A stretch of 64,000 nucleotides of DNA from Cystobacter ferrugineus. GTDB taxonomy: Bacteria; Myxococcota; Myxococcia; Myxococcales; Myxococcaceae. The position numbers were made by a program, and so were the translations under genes. The DNA lies in assembly GCF_001887355.1 (NCBI RefSeq), contig NZ_MPIN01000004.1:845733-909732 (forward strand). Direction: 5' to 3'. Below, one piece after another: positions 18,984-27,461 of the stretch; within the stretch, counting starts at the first letter, position 1, and each line of letters begins with the position of its first letter. A model generated the notes under the pieces. It searched no databases and was not told the origin of the DNA. It saw nothing but the letters and a program-made list of their open reading frames with translations.

Positions 18984-20681
18984 TCAGGCCCGGGGCACCC
19001 TCACGAGGAAGGTCGTCCCTTCTTCCTTCGTGGACTTCACATCGACGTGGCCACCGTGCGCCATGACGATGTGCTTCACGATGAAGAGCCCCAGGCCGAT
19101 GCTTCGGCTGCTCCTGTCCTTGAGGAAGGCGCCTCGCTGCATGGGCTCGAAGAGCCGTGAACGCAGTTCGGGGGGGATGGGCTCCCCCAGGTTGTGGATG
19201 GTGAGCACCGGGTCGCCGCTGCTTCCGTGTACCGCCACCTGCACCGGGGTGTTCGGGGGGCTATAGGCCAGAGCGTTACACAGCAGGTTGGTGAGGACCT
19301 GGGCGAGCCGGTCTCCATCCCACTGGCCCCACCCGTCTCCCTCGAGGCTCAACTCCACCGTCCTGTCCGGATGCGCCAGCCGCACCTCCTCCACCGCATG
19401 GTGCGCCAGCTCGTGGAGGTTCACCCGCCTGCGGTCGATGGGAATGCGGCCCAGCCGGGCCTGCGTGAAGTCGAGCAGGTCTCGAATCATCCGGCTGGCG
19501 CGCTCGGCGACGGAGTGGATGCGGACGACCGCCGTCGTCGTCTTCTCGTCCAGCTCGCGGCGCAGCAACGACGCCGTGGAGAGGAGGATGGCGTTGAGGG
19601 GGGTCCGCAGGTCGTGCGACACGATGCCGACGACCTGCTGCGCGAAGTCCGCACGCTGCCGCTCCTCCTCCTGTTGGCGCGCGAACCGGGTCACATCCCA
19701 GCTGATGCTCAACACGGAAACCACCTGGCCGCGTGCGTCGCGCTCGGGAACGAAGCGTGTCTGGAAACAACGATTTCCGAGCGCATCCTTGGCGGGGACG
19801 ACCATGGTCACGTCCTCGCCCGCGAAGGCCTTGTCCAGTGTCGCCGCACAGAGTGCCTCCGCCGCGGAAGACAGTCCCAGCTCATGGGGGGTCCGACCCA
19901 GGAGCTCATCGGGCCCACACCCCATGGCGTGGCAGGCGGCCGGGTTGACATAGATGAGCCGGCGCCGCGGGTCGAATCGCGAGACGATGTCCGGGCTGTT
20001 CTCGGTGAGACGGCGGAAGCTTTCCTCGCTCTCTCGCAGCGCCGCATCCGTCATGAACTGCCGGCGGTAGCCCGCCCAGGCCGAGCCACCGGCCAGGGCC
20101 AGGGCGACGCATGTCGAGAAGATGAAAAGTCGCAACTGGTGCCCGCGGTGTTGCGCCTGCGCCGTCAGCACGGTCAGAAGATGCTGCTCCTCCTGGTTCA
20201 CCTCCTGGAGCACGCCGCGGACCTCGTCCATGGTTCTCTTGCCCAGGTCCGTGCGAACGACGGCCAGGGCTGCTTCCTGGCCTCCCGCTTGCCGCCGGAG
20301 GTGGATGGTGCGTGCGAGCTCCTCCATCTTCATTTCGACCAGGGGCGCCAGCCTCTCGACGCGTTGTTGTTGGGCGGGGCTGTAGGCGGCGAGCTGTTGC
20401 ACCTCCGTGAGAGCTGTCCGGTACCTGCCCAGGGCCTGTCGGTATGGGGTGAGATATGGCTCGTTGCCCGTGACGAGAAAGCCTCGCTGGCCTGTTTCGG
20501 CATCCACGAGGATGCTCTGAAGGCGCTCCGTTGCGAGTTGAATCTCCTGGGTATGCTTCACCCAGGATTCGGCCTCGATGAGACTCTGCCAGGAACGGTT
20601 GGAGGCCCAGAGGAGGAGCGCGAGGAGCAGACTGGCGACAAGGGCCAATCCGGCCGGCTGATGCGGCTGCTTACGTCTCAT
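18984..20681 (-). CDS. CHASE3-PAS sensor histidine kinase
   Basis: A 565-residue membrane kinase. TM1 lies at about residues 10-27, followed by a CHASE3 extracellular sensor (about 40-180) with the diagnostic ETGQRGFLVTGNEPYL, then TM2 at about 183-203 and a PAS domain at about 220-340 (ENSPDIVSRFDPRRRLIYVN). The HisKA phosphoacceptor is H356 in SHDLRTPLNA. The ATPase has an N box with Asn (NLLCNALAYSP), a G1-like region reading HNLGEPI rather than DxGxG, and G2 as SIGLGLFIVK. The G1 Asp is thus replaced, which may lower activity, though kinases with this change exist. No response regulator is adjacent, so its partner is elsewhere (orphan kinase, common in myxobacteria). It converges with the M4 gene 41 bases away. 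Confidence 0.9.
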   Translation of the reverse strand: MRRKQPHQPAGLALVASLLLALLLWASNRSWQSLIEAESWVKHTQEIQLATERLQSILVDAETGQRGFLVTGNEPYLTPYRQALGRYRTALTEVQQLAAYSPAQQQRVERLAPLVEMKMEELARTIHLRRQAGGQEAALAVVRTDLGKRTMDEVRGVLQEVNQEEQHLLTVLTAQAQHRGHQLRLFIFSTCVALALAGGSAWAGYRRQFMTDAALRESEESFRRLTENSPDIVSRFDPRRRLIYVNPAACHAMGCGPDELLGRTPHELGLSSAAEALCAATLDKAFAGEDVTMVVPAKDALGNRCFQTRFVPERDARGQVVSVLSISWDVTRFARQQEEERQRADFAQQVVGIVSHDLRTPLNAILLSTASLLRRELDEKTTTAVVRIHSVAERASRMIRDLLDFTQARLGRIPIDRRRVNLHELAHHAVEEVRLAHPDRTVELSLEGDGWGQWDGDRLAQVLTNLLCNALAYSPPNTPVQVAVHGSSGDPVLTIHNLGEPIPPELRSRLFEPMQRGAFLKDRSSRSIGLGLFIVKHIVMAHGGHVDVKSTKEEGTTFLVRVPRA

Positions 20682-21264
20682 CGAATGAGCCCCCCCAAGG
20701 GCACTGGCACGACAGGCAGGAGGTGTTGGTGCTGCCCTTCGTCATCAGCACCCCACCATGCCCTGGCCTCGACAATGAATTGGCAACACCCTCCTGGCGC
20801 ATCCCTATTCTTGAGGTATCGGGTGGGAAGCCCGGCGGAAGGTGTCAGACGATCCGGCGGCGGGCGAGCAACTGGACGTATCGCAGCCGGGCGACAGCCG
20901 GGCGCTGGCGTGTCCGGTCCGCCTGGATGATAACGCGCGGGGCGCGGCTGCTGTCATCCAGGCGGGTCCACGAGGGAGTGCTTCCTCTCAGGCCACGACG
21001 GGATTCCTGGCGCGCTCGTAGTGGCCGGACAGGATGTCCAGAGAGTTGCCGTGTTCCACCCACTCCAGACGGATACTACCTCCGCGCCAGCCATGGCGCG
21101 CTCGCGCGTGGGCGGCTCGACCCGGCCGGAAATGGCCGAGGGCGCGCCTTGGGCGAAGACGAGTCGGGTGGGGGTTGCTCGATGCAGGCAGGGGAGCGGG
21201 CTTTGGACCTGGTCCCTTCTCGGGCTGACGAGGAATGCGCACCCTGTGGCCGTCAGGAGGCACG
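20682..21264. other. 583-base region without a supportable gene
   Basis: The gap lies between two divergent genes, the sensor kinase and the DedA gene. Open frames here lack a plausible start and family resemblance. On the minus strand, 20988-21110 reads as a short, coding-like tail (ending HYERARNPVVA) but without a start codon or ribosome site, perhaps a gene remnant. A 12-base perfect inverted repeat at 20919-20965 is the only clear structure. Confidence 0.5.
20919..20965. repeat. Inverted repeat / stem-loop, 12-base arms
   Basis: Arms 20919-20930 (CCGCCTGGATGA) and 20954-20965 (TCATCCAGGCGG) are perfectly complementary around a 23-base GC-rich loop. There is no following T-run, so it is not a classical terminator; it may be a protein-binding site, an RNA structure or a small dispersed repeat. 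Confidence 0.6.
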
Positions 21265-21894
21265 GTGGAAGAGCAGATCGCCCTGTGGATCGCAGGTTTC
21301 TCGTATCCCGCCGTCTTCCTGCTGCTCGTGCTGTGCGGAGTGGGTGCTCCGCTGAGCGAGGAGCTGGTCGTCCTCACCGGGGGGCTGGTGGTCGCGCGCA
21401 GCGGCGCGAGCTTTCCCCTCATGGTGCTCGCCGCCTACCTGGGCATTCTCGCCGGAGACAGCGCGCTGTACCGGATCGGCTACGCCCTCGGCCCTCGGGT
21501 CTTCACCCATCCGCGGCTGGCCAGGATGTTGCCCCCCGCCCGCGTGACGCTCCTTCAGGAGATGTACATGAAGCGTGGGCCCATGGCGGTGTGGCTCGCA
21601 CGTTTCCTGCCGGGGTTGCGCGCTCCGGCCTACCTGCTCGCGGGCGCCACGCGGCTGCCCTACCGCCAGTTCCTCCTGGCCGATGGTTCCGCCGCTTGGA
21701 TACCGGCTCTGGGCATGACCTGGCTGGGTGTGCGTTTCGGTCCCCGGGTGCTCGTGGATGTGCAGGGGGGCCTGCGCTGGCTGCTCGCGCTCGTGTTCGC
21801 CGTGGGCGTGGCCGTGCTCGTGCGCCGCTGGTTCCGGCAGCGCGCCGCGCTTCGGGCCTCGCGCATTCTCGGGACTCCCGAACAGGAGGCCTGA
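21265..21894 (+). CDS. DedA-family membrane protein
   Basis: The product has 209 residues from GTG 21265, which follows AGGAGG by four bases; an ATG at 21235 in frame would add ten non-homologous residues. It is an integral inner-membrane protein with hydrophobic segments near the N-terminus (YPAVFLLLVLCGVGAPL), in the centre and at the C-terminus (LRWLLALVFAVGVAVLV). DedA/SNARE-associated hallmarks are present: an acidic pair early in the chain (LSEELVVL), a GDSALYRIGYALGPR segment and the FLPGLRAPAYLLAGATRLPYRQF motif. Members act as lipid flippases or scramblases (undecaprenyl phosphate or phospholipid) and support envelope homeostasis and antibiotic tolerance. The exact lipid cannot be predicted. 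The C-terminal tail is short and basic. Confidence 0.9.
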   Translation: MEEQIALWIAGFSYPAVFLLLVLCGVGAPLSEELVVLTGGLVVARSGASFPLMVLAAYLGILAGDSALYRIGYALGPRVFTHPRLARMLPPARVTLLQEMYMKRGPMAVWLARFLPGLRAPAYLLAGATRLPYRQFLLADGSAAWIPALGMTWLGVRFGPRVLVDVQGGLRWLLALVFAVGVAVLVRRWFRQRAALRASRILGTPEQEA

Positions 21895-21904
21895 GCCTCC
21901 GTCC

Positions 21905-22942
21905 TCACTCCGGCAGGCGTGGCAACAGGACGGTCAGCTCAAGCCCCGTATCCTCCTGTGTCACCGAGACCTGACCCTCCGCCCGGCGCGCGAGCCGCTC
22001 CAGCGAGGCCTGGGCGCGGGACAGGGGAGGGCGGACGACCTGGGCCTGGACGCGCAGCCGCCACTGCTGTGCTCCCTCCGGCTGGTCCACCCGCATCACC
22101 GTCTCCGAGGCGCCCGCTCCCGTCAACAGCCGCTCCAGGGCCCGCACCATCAAGCCCAGGGTCAGGCGGGGGGCCCGCACGCGCATGGGCTCCTCGGGCA
22201 GCTCCAGCCGCGCGGCGCACGGCCGTCCGGGTCCGAAGGCCGCGCTCAGCAGGGGCCGTCCGTCTCCGGCGGGAGCGCCCTCACTCCGGCGCCGCTGCTG
22301 GAGCCGGGTGTTGAGATCCGCTGCCGACTGGCGCATGCGCTCCAGGTAGCGCTTCATGGGTGGGCTGAGCTCCCCGGCCATGCCCTTCATCATCATCTCC
22401 ACGTAGCCCTGGAGCACCAGCAGGGGCGTCCTCAAGTCATGGGCCGCGCGGGCCCAGGCGCGCTCCCGTGAGGCGAGCTGCTCCACGAGCCGCAGCCGCT
22501 CCTGACGCAGCCGTGTCCGCTCGGCCTGGGCCGCGTCCTCACGCGCCAGGGACGCCAGCAGCGCGTCGCCCAGCGCCGTCAGCCGCGTGAGGTGCTGGCG
22601 CAGGAGCGGATCCCGGCAGGGCTCGCCGAGCACCAGCACCGCGCGCCCCTCGTGGAAGCACTGCCAGGGATGGGCCCGGGCCGGCTCCGGAGGCTCCTGG
22701 CCGCGCAGCGCGAGCCGAAGCTTCTGTCCATGCAAGGCGGCCCCGCTCGTCCCCGTGAGGCCCACGGCCGCCTCCATGAGGGCGTTCAAGCCCGCTCTCG
22801 CGCCGTGGTGCAGCGCCTGCTCGGCGATCGCCGACAGCAGCCGCTCCACCCCGGAGGCGCCCACGCCCCTGCCCACCTCTTGCCCGCTCCAAGCACCGTC
22901 CAGCACATCCAGAGGAATGGGCATGGCGCGGGGTGGACGCAA
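21905..22942 (-). CDS. Histidine-kinase-like protein with degenerate ATPase domain
   Basis: The protein has 345 residues from TTG 22942, which has GGAGGAGGAG immediately upstream at good spacing; the alternative ATG at 22924 has no ribosome site. The N-terminal half (about 30-175) resembles a GAF-type sensor region with no transmembrane segment. A coiled-coil (RTRLRQERLRLVEQLASRERAW) leads to a HisKA-type helix with the H box RAAHDLRTPLLVLQGY, so a phosphorylatable His is retained. The ATPase part is aberrant: where the N box should be there is LMVRALERLLTGAG without the key Asn, and no DxGxG or GxGLG motif is visible before the final LELTVLLPRLPE strand. It is probably unable to bind ATP, acting as a pseudokinase, phosphotransfer or dimerisation partner. 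It converges with dedA (10-base gap). Confidence 0.75.
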   Translation of the reverse strand: MRPPRAMPIPLDVLDGAWSGQEVGRGVGASGVERLLSAIAEQALHHGARAGLNALMEAAVGLTGTSGAALHGQKLRLALRGQEPPEPARAHPWQCFHEGRAVLVLGEPCRDPLLRQHLTRLTALGDALLASLAREDAAQAERTRLRQERLRLVEQLASRERAWARAAHDLRTPLLVLQGYVEMMMKGMAGELSPPMKRYLERMRQSAADLNTRLQQRRRSEGAPAGDGRPLLSAAFGPGRPCAARLELPEEPMRVRAPRLTLGLMVRALERLLTGAGASETVMRVDQPEGAQQWRLRVQAQVVRPPLSRAQASLERLARRAEGQVSVTQEDTGLELTVLLPRLPE

Positions 22943-23125
22943 TGCTCCTCCTCCAGGGAACACGGAGCACCAGGGAATGAAAACCTTTCCACCCCGATGG
23001 GCCCCCACTCCCACCTTTTTACCGGCCTCCGGGGCGCGCCCTGGCCCCCGGAGCAGCTCCTCCCCTCGGGAAGACGCGTGGCAGACCAATTGCTACTGGA
23101 GGCGTCCGGCAAGGAACGGAGCGCC

Positions 23126-25201
23126 ATGAGCACGCTGAGCTACTACTCGACGATCGCAAGGCTGGCTCCCGCTGGACTCGCCCGAGGCATGGTGCGCCGG
23201 GTCCACGGGGTGGCGCGGCAGGCGCGCTACAAGAAGCGCGAGCGGCTCGACGAGCGGGGCGTGCTGGCGGCCTTCGGCGTGGACTCGGCGGAGGCGCTGG
23301 CCGACCGGGCCCTGGTGGAGGGGGCGGGGGGCGCCTGGTGTGACGTGGCGCAGCGGGCCTCCGTGTTGGAGGCGCTCGAGCGCATGCCGGGGGCGGCACA
23401 GCGGGCGCTGGCGCGGGCCCGGGCCGCGCTCCGGGGCGAGTTCGACGTCTTTGGCACGCACGTGTGTTTTGGCGAGGGCCAGCCGGTGGACTGGTCCCTG
23501 GACGTGGGCAGCGGCTACCGCTACCCGGTGGTGCCGGTGGAGCGCTTGAAGCTGGCGCGGCCGGGCGTGGATCCGAAGTACCCGTGGGAGCTGGGGCGGC
23601 TGGATTGCCTCGTGGCGCTCGGCCAGGGCTACTGGGTGGAGCGCGAGGAGTCCGCGCGCCGTGCCTTCGCGCGCGACTTCGTGGCGCGCACGCTGGACTT
23701 CCTCCAGGCCAACCCGGTGGGTGAGGGCGTGCACTGGACGTGTGCCATGGAGGTGGCGCTGCGCGGGGCCAACCTGGCGCAGGCGCTGTGGATGTTCGCG
23801 GATGCGCCCGAGGCGCGCCGGCCGGAGTTCCTCGTGCCGGTGCTGCAAGCGCTCGCCGAGCACTCCGCCTGGGTGGAGACGCACCTGGAGGATGGGGGCG
23901 CGGTGCCCAACAACCACCTCGTCTCCAACTACGTGGGCCTGCTCGTGGTGGGGCTGCTCTTTCCCCGGTTGCCGGACGCGCCGAGGCAGGTGGCGCTCGC
24001 GACGGCGGGGCTGCGCGCCCAGGTGGAGGCGCAGGTGCACCCCGACGGCAGCTCCTTCGAGGGCTCCGTGCCCTACCACCGCCTGTCGGCGGAGCTCTTC
24101 ACGCTGGCCTTCGTGGTGGCGCGCTCCCAGGGGGTGGAGCTGGGCGAGGTCTACACGCGGCGCCTGCGCGGCATGTTCGCCGCCTCGCGCGCCTGGTGCT
24201 CCGAGCGCGGCCTCGCGCCGCAGATCGGCGACAACGACTCGGGGCGCGTCTTTCCCTTCCGGGAGCGGGATCCCCGCGAGCAGGGCTACCTCGTGCCGCT
24301 GGGTGCCGCCCTCCTGGGTGACGCGTCCCTGGCCGAGGGCGAGTACCCGGACGAGGCGGCGTGGCTGCTCGGGCAGCCGGGGCTGGCCCTCTTCCAGGCC
24401 CTTCCGGCCGCTCCGCCCGTGGGCTCCACGGGGTTCGCCGCGGGCGGCTTCCACGTGCTGCGCGGCGCGGGCGCGGTGGTGACGGTGAGCGCCGGGGCCC
24501 AGGGGCAGGGCGGGGTGGGCGGGCACAGCCACAACGACAAGCTCTCCTTCGAGCTGCACCTGGATGGGCGCCCCGTCATCGTGGATCCCGGCACGGGCAC
24601 GTATACGCGCGATCCCTCGGTGCGCAATGCCATGCGCTCCACGGCCGCGCACAACACGCCACAGGTGGATGGCGCGGAGCAGGCGCGGCTGGAAGCGCAC
24701 CGGCTGTTCGCGCTGCCCGAGGCGGCGCGGGCGCGCGTCGAGGTGTTCCAGACGGGCGCTGGGTTGGATCGCCTCGTCGCGCGGCATGATGGCTACCGCC
24801 TCCTGTCCTCGCCCGTGGGCGTGGAGCGCACCCTCGTGCTCGACAAGCGCGAGCGTGCGCTGGGCGTCAGTGATTCTTTCGTGGGGGTGGGGCTTCACGA
24901 AGTGGTGAGCCGGATCCACCTTCCGGACCGCGAGGCAAGAGTGCGAGAGCCCACGGCCGGAGAGCTGGCGCGGGCGCTGCGAGTCCCCCAGGCCCCGCGG
25001 ACTTTCGAACCGCTCGCGGTGGAGCTGGGGCCGGAAGGCTCTCCCGTGGCGGTGGTGCTCTTCGAGCGGGGTGTGAGCCCGCGGCTGGAGACGTCCCGGT
25101 ACTCACCGGGCTACGGGCTCCTGGCGGAGTCGCGGGTGGTGGTGTTCGGAGCGCGGTTGTCGCCTCCGGCGTGGCTGCGGTGGGTGGTCGTTTTCGGGTG
25201 A
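23126..25201 (+). CDS. Heparinase II/III-like polysaccharide lyase family protein
   Basis: This 691-residue protein combines an N-terminal alpha/alpha-toroid (about residues 90-400, with motifs such as KYPWELGRLDCLVALGQGYW and VPNNHLVSNYVGLL) and a C-terminal beta-sandwich heparinase II/III domain (about 430-690) containing GGHSHNDKLSFELHLDGRPV, DPGTGTY and a HNTPQVDG motif. The His in GHSHND and HNTP are typical of the lyase active-site face. There is no signal peptide, so it is probably cytoplasmic or part of a polysaccharide assembly system, as for many heparinase-like genes in bacterial exopolysaccharide clusters. It is followed 57 bases later by a UDP-sugar dehydrogenase, which supplies uronic acids, supporting a role in a uronate-containing polymer. 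ATG 23126 is chosen with GGAACGGAG upstream. Confidence 0.88.
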   Translation: MSTLSYYSTIARLAPAGLARGMVRRVHGVARQARYKKRERLDERGVLAAFGVDSAEALADRALVEGAGGAWCDVAQRASVLEALERMPGAAQRALARARAALRGEFDVFGTHVCFGEGQPVDWSLDVGSGYRYPVVPVERLKLARPGVDPKYPWELGRLDCLVALGQGYWVEREESARRAFARDFVARTLDFLQANPVGEGVHWTCAMEVALRGANLAQALWMFADAPEARRPEFLVPVLQALAEHSAWVETHLEDGGAVPNNHLVSNYVGLLVVGLLFPRLPDAPRQVALATAGLRAQVEAQVHPDGSSFEGSVPYHRLSAELFTLAFVVARSQGVELGEVYTRRLRGMFAASRAWCSERGLAPQIGDNDSGRVFPFRERDPREQGYLVPLGAALLGDASLAEGEYPDEAAWLLGQPGLALFQALPAAPPVGSTGFAAGGFHVLRGAGAVVTVSAGAQGQGGVGGHSHNDKLSFELHLDGRPVIVDPGTGTYTRDPSVRNAMRSTAAHNTPQVDGAEQARLEAHRLFALPEAARARVEVFQTGAGLDRLVARHDGYRLLSSPVGVERTLVLDKRERALGVSDSFVGVGLHEVVSRIHLPDREARVREPTAGELARALRVPQAPRTFEPLAVELGPEGSPVAVVLFERGVSPRLETSRYSPGYGLLAESRVVVFGARLSPPAWLRWVVVFG

Positions 25202-25258
25202 TGGTCTTGGATGGGCATGACGGGAAGACCCGCATGCCCTCAGGTGGAGGGTGAGAAG

Positions 25259-26584
25259 ATGCGCGTTATGGTGAGCCCGTTGCTGACTCGGATCCGTCGG
25301 CGTGAGGCGAAGGTGGGCGTGGTGGGAATGGGCTACGTGGGACTCCCGCTGGGCATGGCCTTCGCGGAGGCGGGGTTCCCGGTGACGGGGCTGGATGTGG
25401 ACACCCGCAAGGTGGAGCGCATCGGCCGGGGTGAGAGCTACATCAAGCACATCAAGAGCGAGCCCCTCAAGGAGCTGACCCAGGCGGGCAAGCTCACGGC
25501 CACCACCGACTTCGCCAAGGCGAAGGAGCTCGACTGCATCATCATCTGCGTGCCCACGCCGCTCACCGCGTCGCGTGAGCCGGACATGAGCTACATCATC
25601 AAGACGGGCGAGGCGCTCGCGCCACACGTGCGTGAGGGCCAGCTCTTCATCCTCGAGTCCACCACGTACCCGGGCACCACGGACGAGGTGCTCAAGCCCC
25701 TGCTGGAGAAGGGCGGCCTCAAGGCGGGCGTGGACTTCCACCTGGCCTTCAGCCCCGAGCGCGAGGATCCGGGCAACAAGAACTTCAACACCAAGACGAT
25801 TCCGAAGATCGTCGGTGGTCACACGCCCGCGTGCCTCGAGGTGGCCCAGGCGCTCTACGCGAGCGCCCTCAAGGACACGGTGCCCGTGTCGAGCACCCGC
25901 GTGGCGGAGCTGGCCAAGCTCTTGGAGAACATCTTCCGCTGCGTGAACATCGCCATGGTCAACGAGATGAAGATGCTCTGCGACCGCATGAACATCGACG
26001 TGTGGGAGGTCATCCAGGCCGCCAGCACCAAGCCCTTCGGCTTCATGCCCTTCACGCCGGGCCCGGGCCTGGGCGGGCACTGCATCCCCATCGATCCCTT
26101 CTACCTCACGTGGAAGGCGCGCGAGTACGAGTTCCACACCAAGTTCATCGAGCTGGCGGGCGAGGTGAACCAGCAGATGCCCTACTACGTGGTGCAGCGC
26201 ACCATGGAGGCGCTCAACAAGGTCAAGAAGACGCTCAACGGCTCCAAGGTGCTCTGCCTCGGCGCGGCGTACAAGAAGGACATCGACGACATGCGCGAGA
26301 GCCCCAGCCTGCGCGTCATCACCCTGCTCAAGGGCACGGGCGCCGAGGTGGACTACCACGATCCGTACGTGCCCAGGCTGGAGGAGGGCCACGGCTTCAA
26401 CTTCAGCATGACGTCCGTGCCGCTCACCCCGGAGACGCTCGCCAGTTATGACGCGGTGCTCATCCTCACCGACCACTCGAACATCGACTACGCCGAGGTG
26501 GTCAAGCACTCCAGCGTCATCGTCGACACGCGCAACGCCTGCAAGAACGTGGGTCCCGGGCGTGAGAAGGTGACCAAGGCCTAG
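25259..26584 (+). CDS. UDP-N-acetyl-hexosamine / nucleotide-sugar 6-dehydrogenase
   Basis: The 441-residue enzyme starts at ATG 25259 with GGAGG eight bases upstream. The N-terminal Rossmann fold has VGVVGMGYVGLPLG for NAD binding; the central dimerisation helix carries STRVAELAKLLENIFRCVNIA; the catalytic Cys is C275 in GGHCIPIDPFY; the C-terminal domain has KVLCLGAAYKKDIDDMRESPS. The GGHCIPxDP form and the YKKDxDDxRESP form are typical of the WecC/WbpA group, which oxidises UDP-ManNAc or UDP-GlcNAc to the uronate, rather than of UDP-glucose dehydrogenases. It provides precursors for capsule, O-antigen or exopolysaccharide. It is paired with the heparinase-like gene upstream. A hairpin after the stop ends the unit. 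Confidence 0.94.
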   Translation: MRVMVSPLLTRIRRREAKVGVVGMGYVGLPLGMAFAEAGFPVTGLDVDTRKVERIGRGESYIKHIKSEPLKELTQAGKLTATTDFAKAKELDCIIICVPTPLTASREPDMSYIIKTGEALAPHVREGQLFILESTTYPGTTDEVLKPLLEKGGLKAGVDFHLAFSPEREDPGNKNFNTKTIPKIVGGHTPACLEVAQALYASALKDTVPVSSTRVAELAKLLENIFRCVNIAMVNEMKMLCDRMNIDVWEVIQAASTKPFGFMPFTPGPGLGGHCIPIDPFYLTWKAREYEFHTKFIELAGEVNQQMPYYVVQRTMEALNKVKKTLNGSKVLCLGAAYKKDIDDMRESPSLRVITLLKGTGAEVDYHDPYVPRLEEGHGFNFSMTSVPLTPETLASYDAVLILTDHSNIDYAEVVKHSSVIVDTRNACKNVGPGREKVTKA

Positions 26585-26604
26585 CTTGACGTGAGCGCGC
26601 ATCC

Positions 26605-26629
26605 CCGGACGGCCCCAATGACCGTCCGG
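26605..26629 (+). terminator. Hairpin after the sugar dehydrogenase gene
   Basis: Perfect 8-base arms CCGGACGG (26605-26612) and CCGTCCGG (26622-26629) around a 9-base loop, 20 bases after the stop codon. No T-run follows, so termination would be GC-hairpin or Rho-assisted. Confidence 0.55.
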
Positions 26630-26769
26630 AGGCGCGGACGGCCCCGTGGTGACGCCTCGAGGAGGGGGGTCACGGCGGGGCCTGCTTTATTTCCGGGCGT
26701 AGCAGATGACTTGAGGGGTCATGCGCGCGCGTGCTTGACTGCGCCTTCCCAGTTCTGTGGAGGCACTTC

Positions 26770-27309
26770 ATGGCTCGCGGCAATCCCGCTCCCGGCGTCG
26801 AGGTCCAGGGTCACATCATCCAGGCCTTGATCGCCTCCGTGGAGATCGTGCGGCCCGAGGTGCTGCGCATCCTGGCCTCGCATGGGATTTCGGCCTCCTC
26901 GCCCCGGTCGTGCTACCCCCTCGCGGACGTCTTGCGTTGTCTGGAGGTCATCCAGGAGCGGGTGGGCCGCGTCACCGTGCGGGCCATGGGCCAGCAGGTT
27001 CCCCGGCACACGGCTTTTCCGCCCCACATCACCAGCTTCGCGATGGCCCTGTTCCTGATGAACACGGCCTATCTCGGCAACCACCAGGGCGCGGAGGACA
27101 TCGGCGGCTACCACCACGAACTCGTGGACGGGCAGTCCTCGCGCATGCGGTGTGACAATCCCTATCCCTGTGACTTCAACCAGGGGGTGCTGGAGGGCCT
27201 CCATGCGCGCTTCACGGGCCGGGGGATGCTGGGGCTGCGCATCGAGCACGAGTCCGAGGACTGCCGCGCCCGGGGGGCCACCGCCTGCACCTACCGCCTC
27301 AAGTGGTGA
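26770..27309 (+). CDS. Small cytoplasmic V4R/heme-NO-binding-like protein (tentative)
   Basis: The product has 179 residues from ATG 26770, six bases after GGAGG. It has no signal peptide or membrane segment. The fold looks alpha then beta, ending in LGLRIEHESEDCRARGATACTYRLKW-type sequence, where an acidic/Cys stretch followed by GATACTY and a terminal Trp recalls the last strands of V4R / 4-vinyl-reductase-like small-molecule sensor domains. Central Cys (C49 in SCYPLADVLRC) and several His (for example YHHELV) could bind metal or haem, but none is a proven ligand. I do not recognise it with certainty; related single-domain proteins are abundant in myxobacteria. It stands alone: hairpin upstream, 152 bases to the next gene. 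Confidence 0.55.
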   Translation: MARGNPAPGVEVQGHIIQALIASVEIVRPEVLRILASHGISASSPRSCYPLADVLRCLEVIQERVGRVTVRAMGQQVPRHTAFPPHITSFAMALFLMNTAYLGNHQGAEDIGGYHHELVDGQSSRMRCDNPYPCDFNQGVLEGLHARFTGRGMLGLRIEHESEDCRARGATACTYRLKW

Positions 27310-27461
27310 GCGGGCGCGCTGGCGCCGGATGTTTTGTTCGTATCTGGATGGAGTGTGAGCAAGACAGGGGGAAGCGGTCATCCATGCCGTGAAGCCATTC
27401 GAGTGTGTGCCGTTCCTCGCGTATGCTTTTCACGCACAGTGATGAATGCAAAGGGGTTGGA

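Noticed and set aside
20988-21110. Coding-like minus-strand stretch ending HYERARNPVVA
   Set aside because: No start codon with a ribosome site and no recognised family; reported only as a possible remnant.
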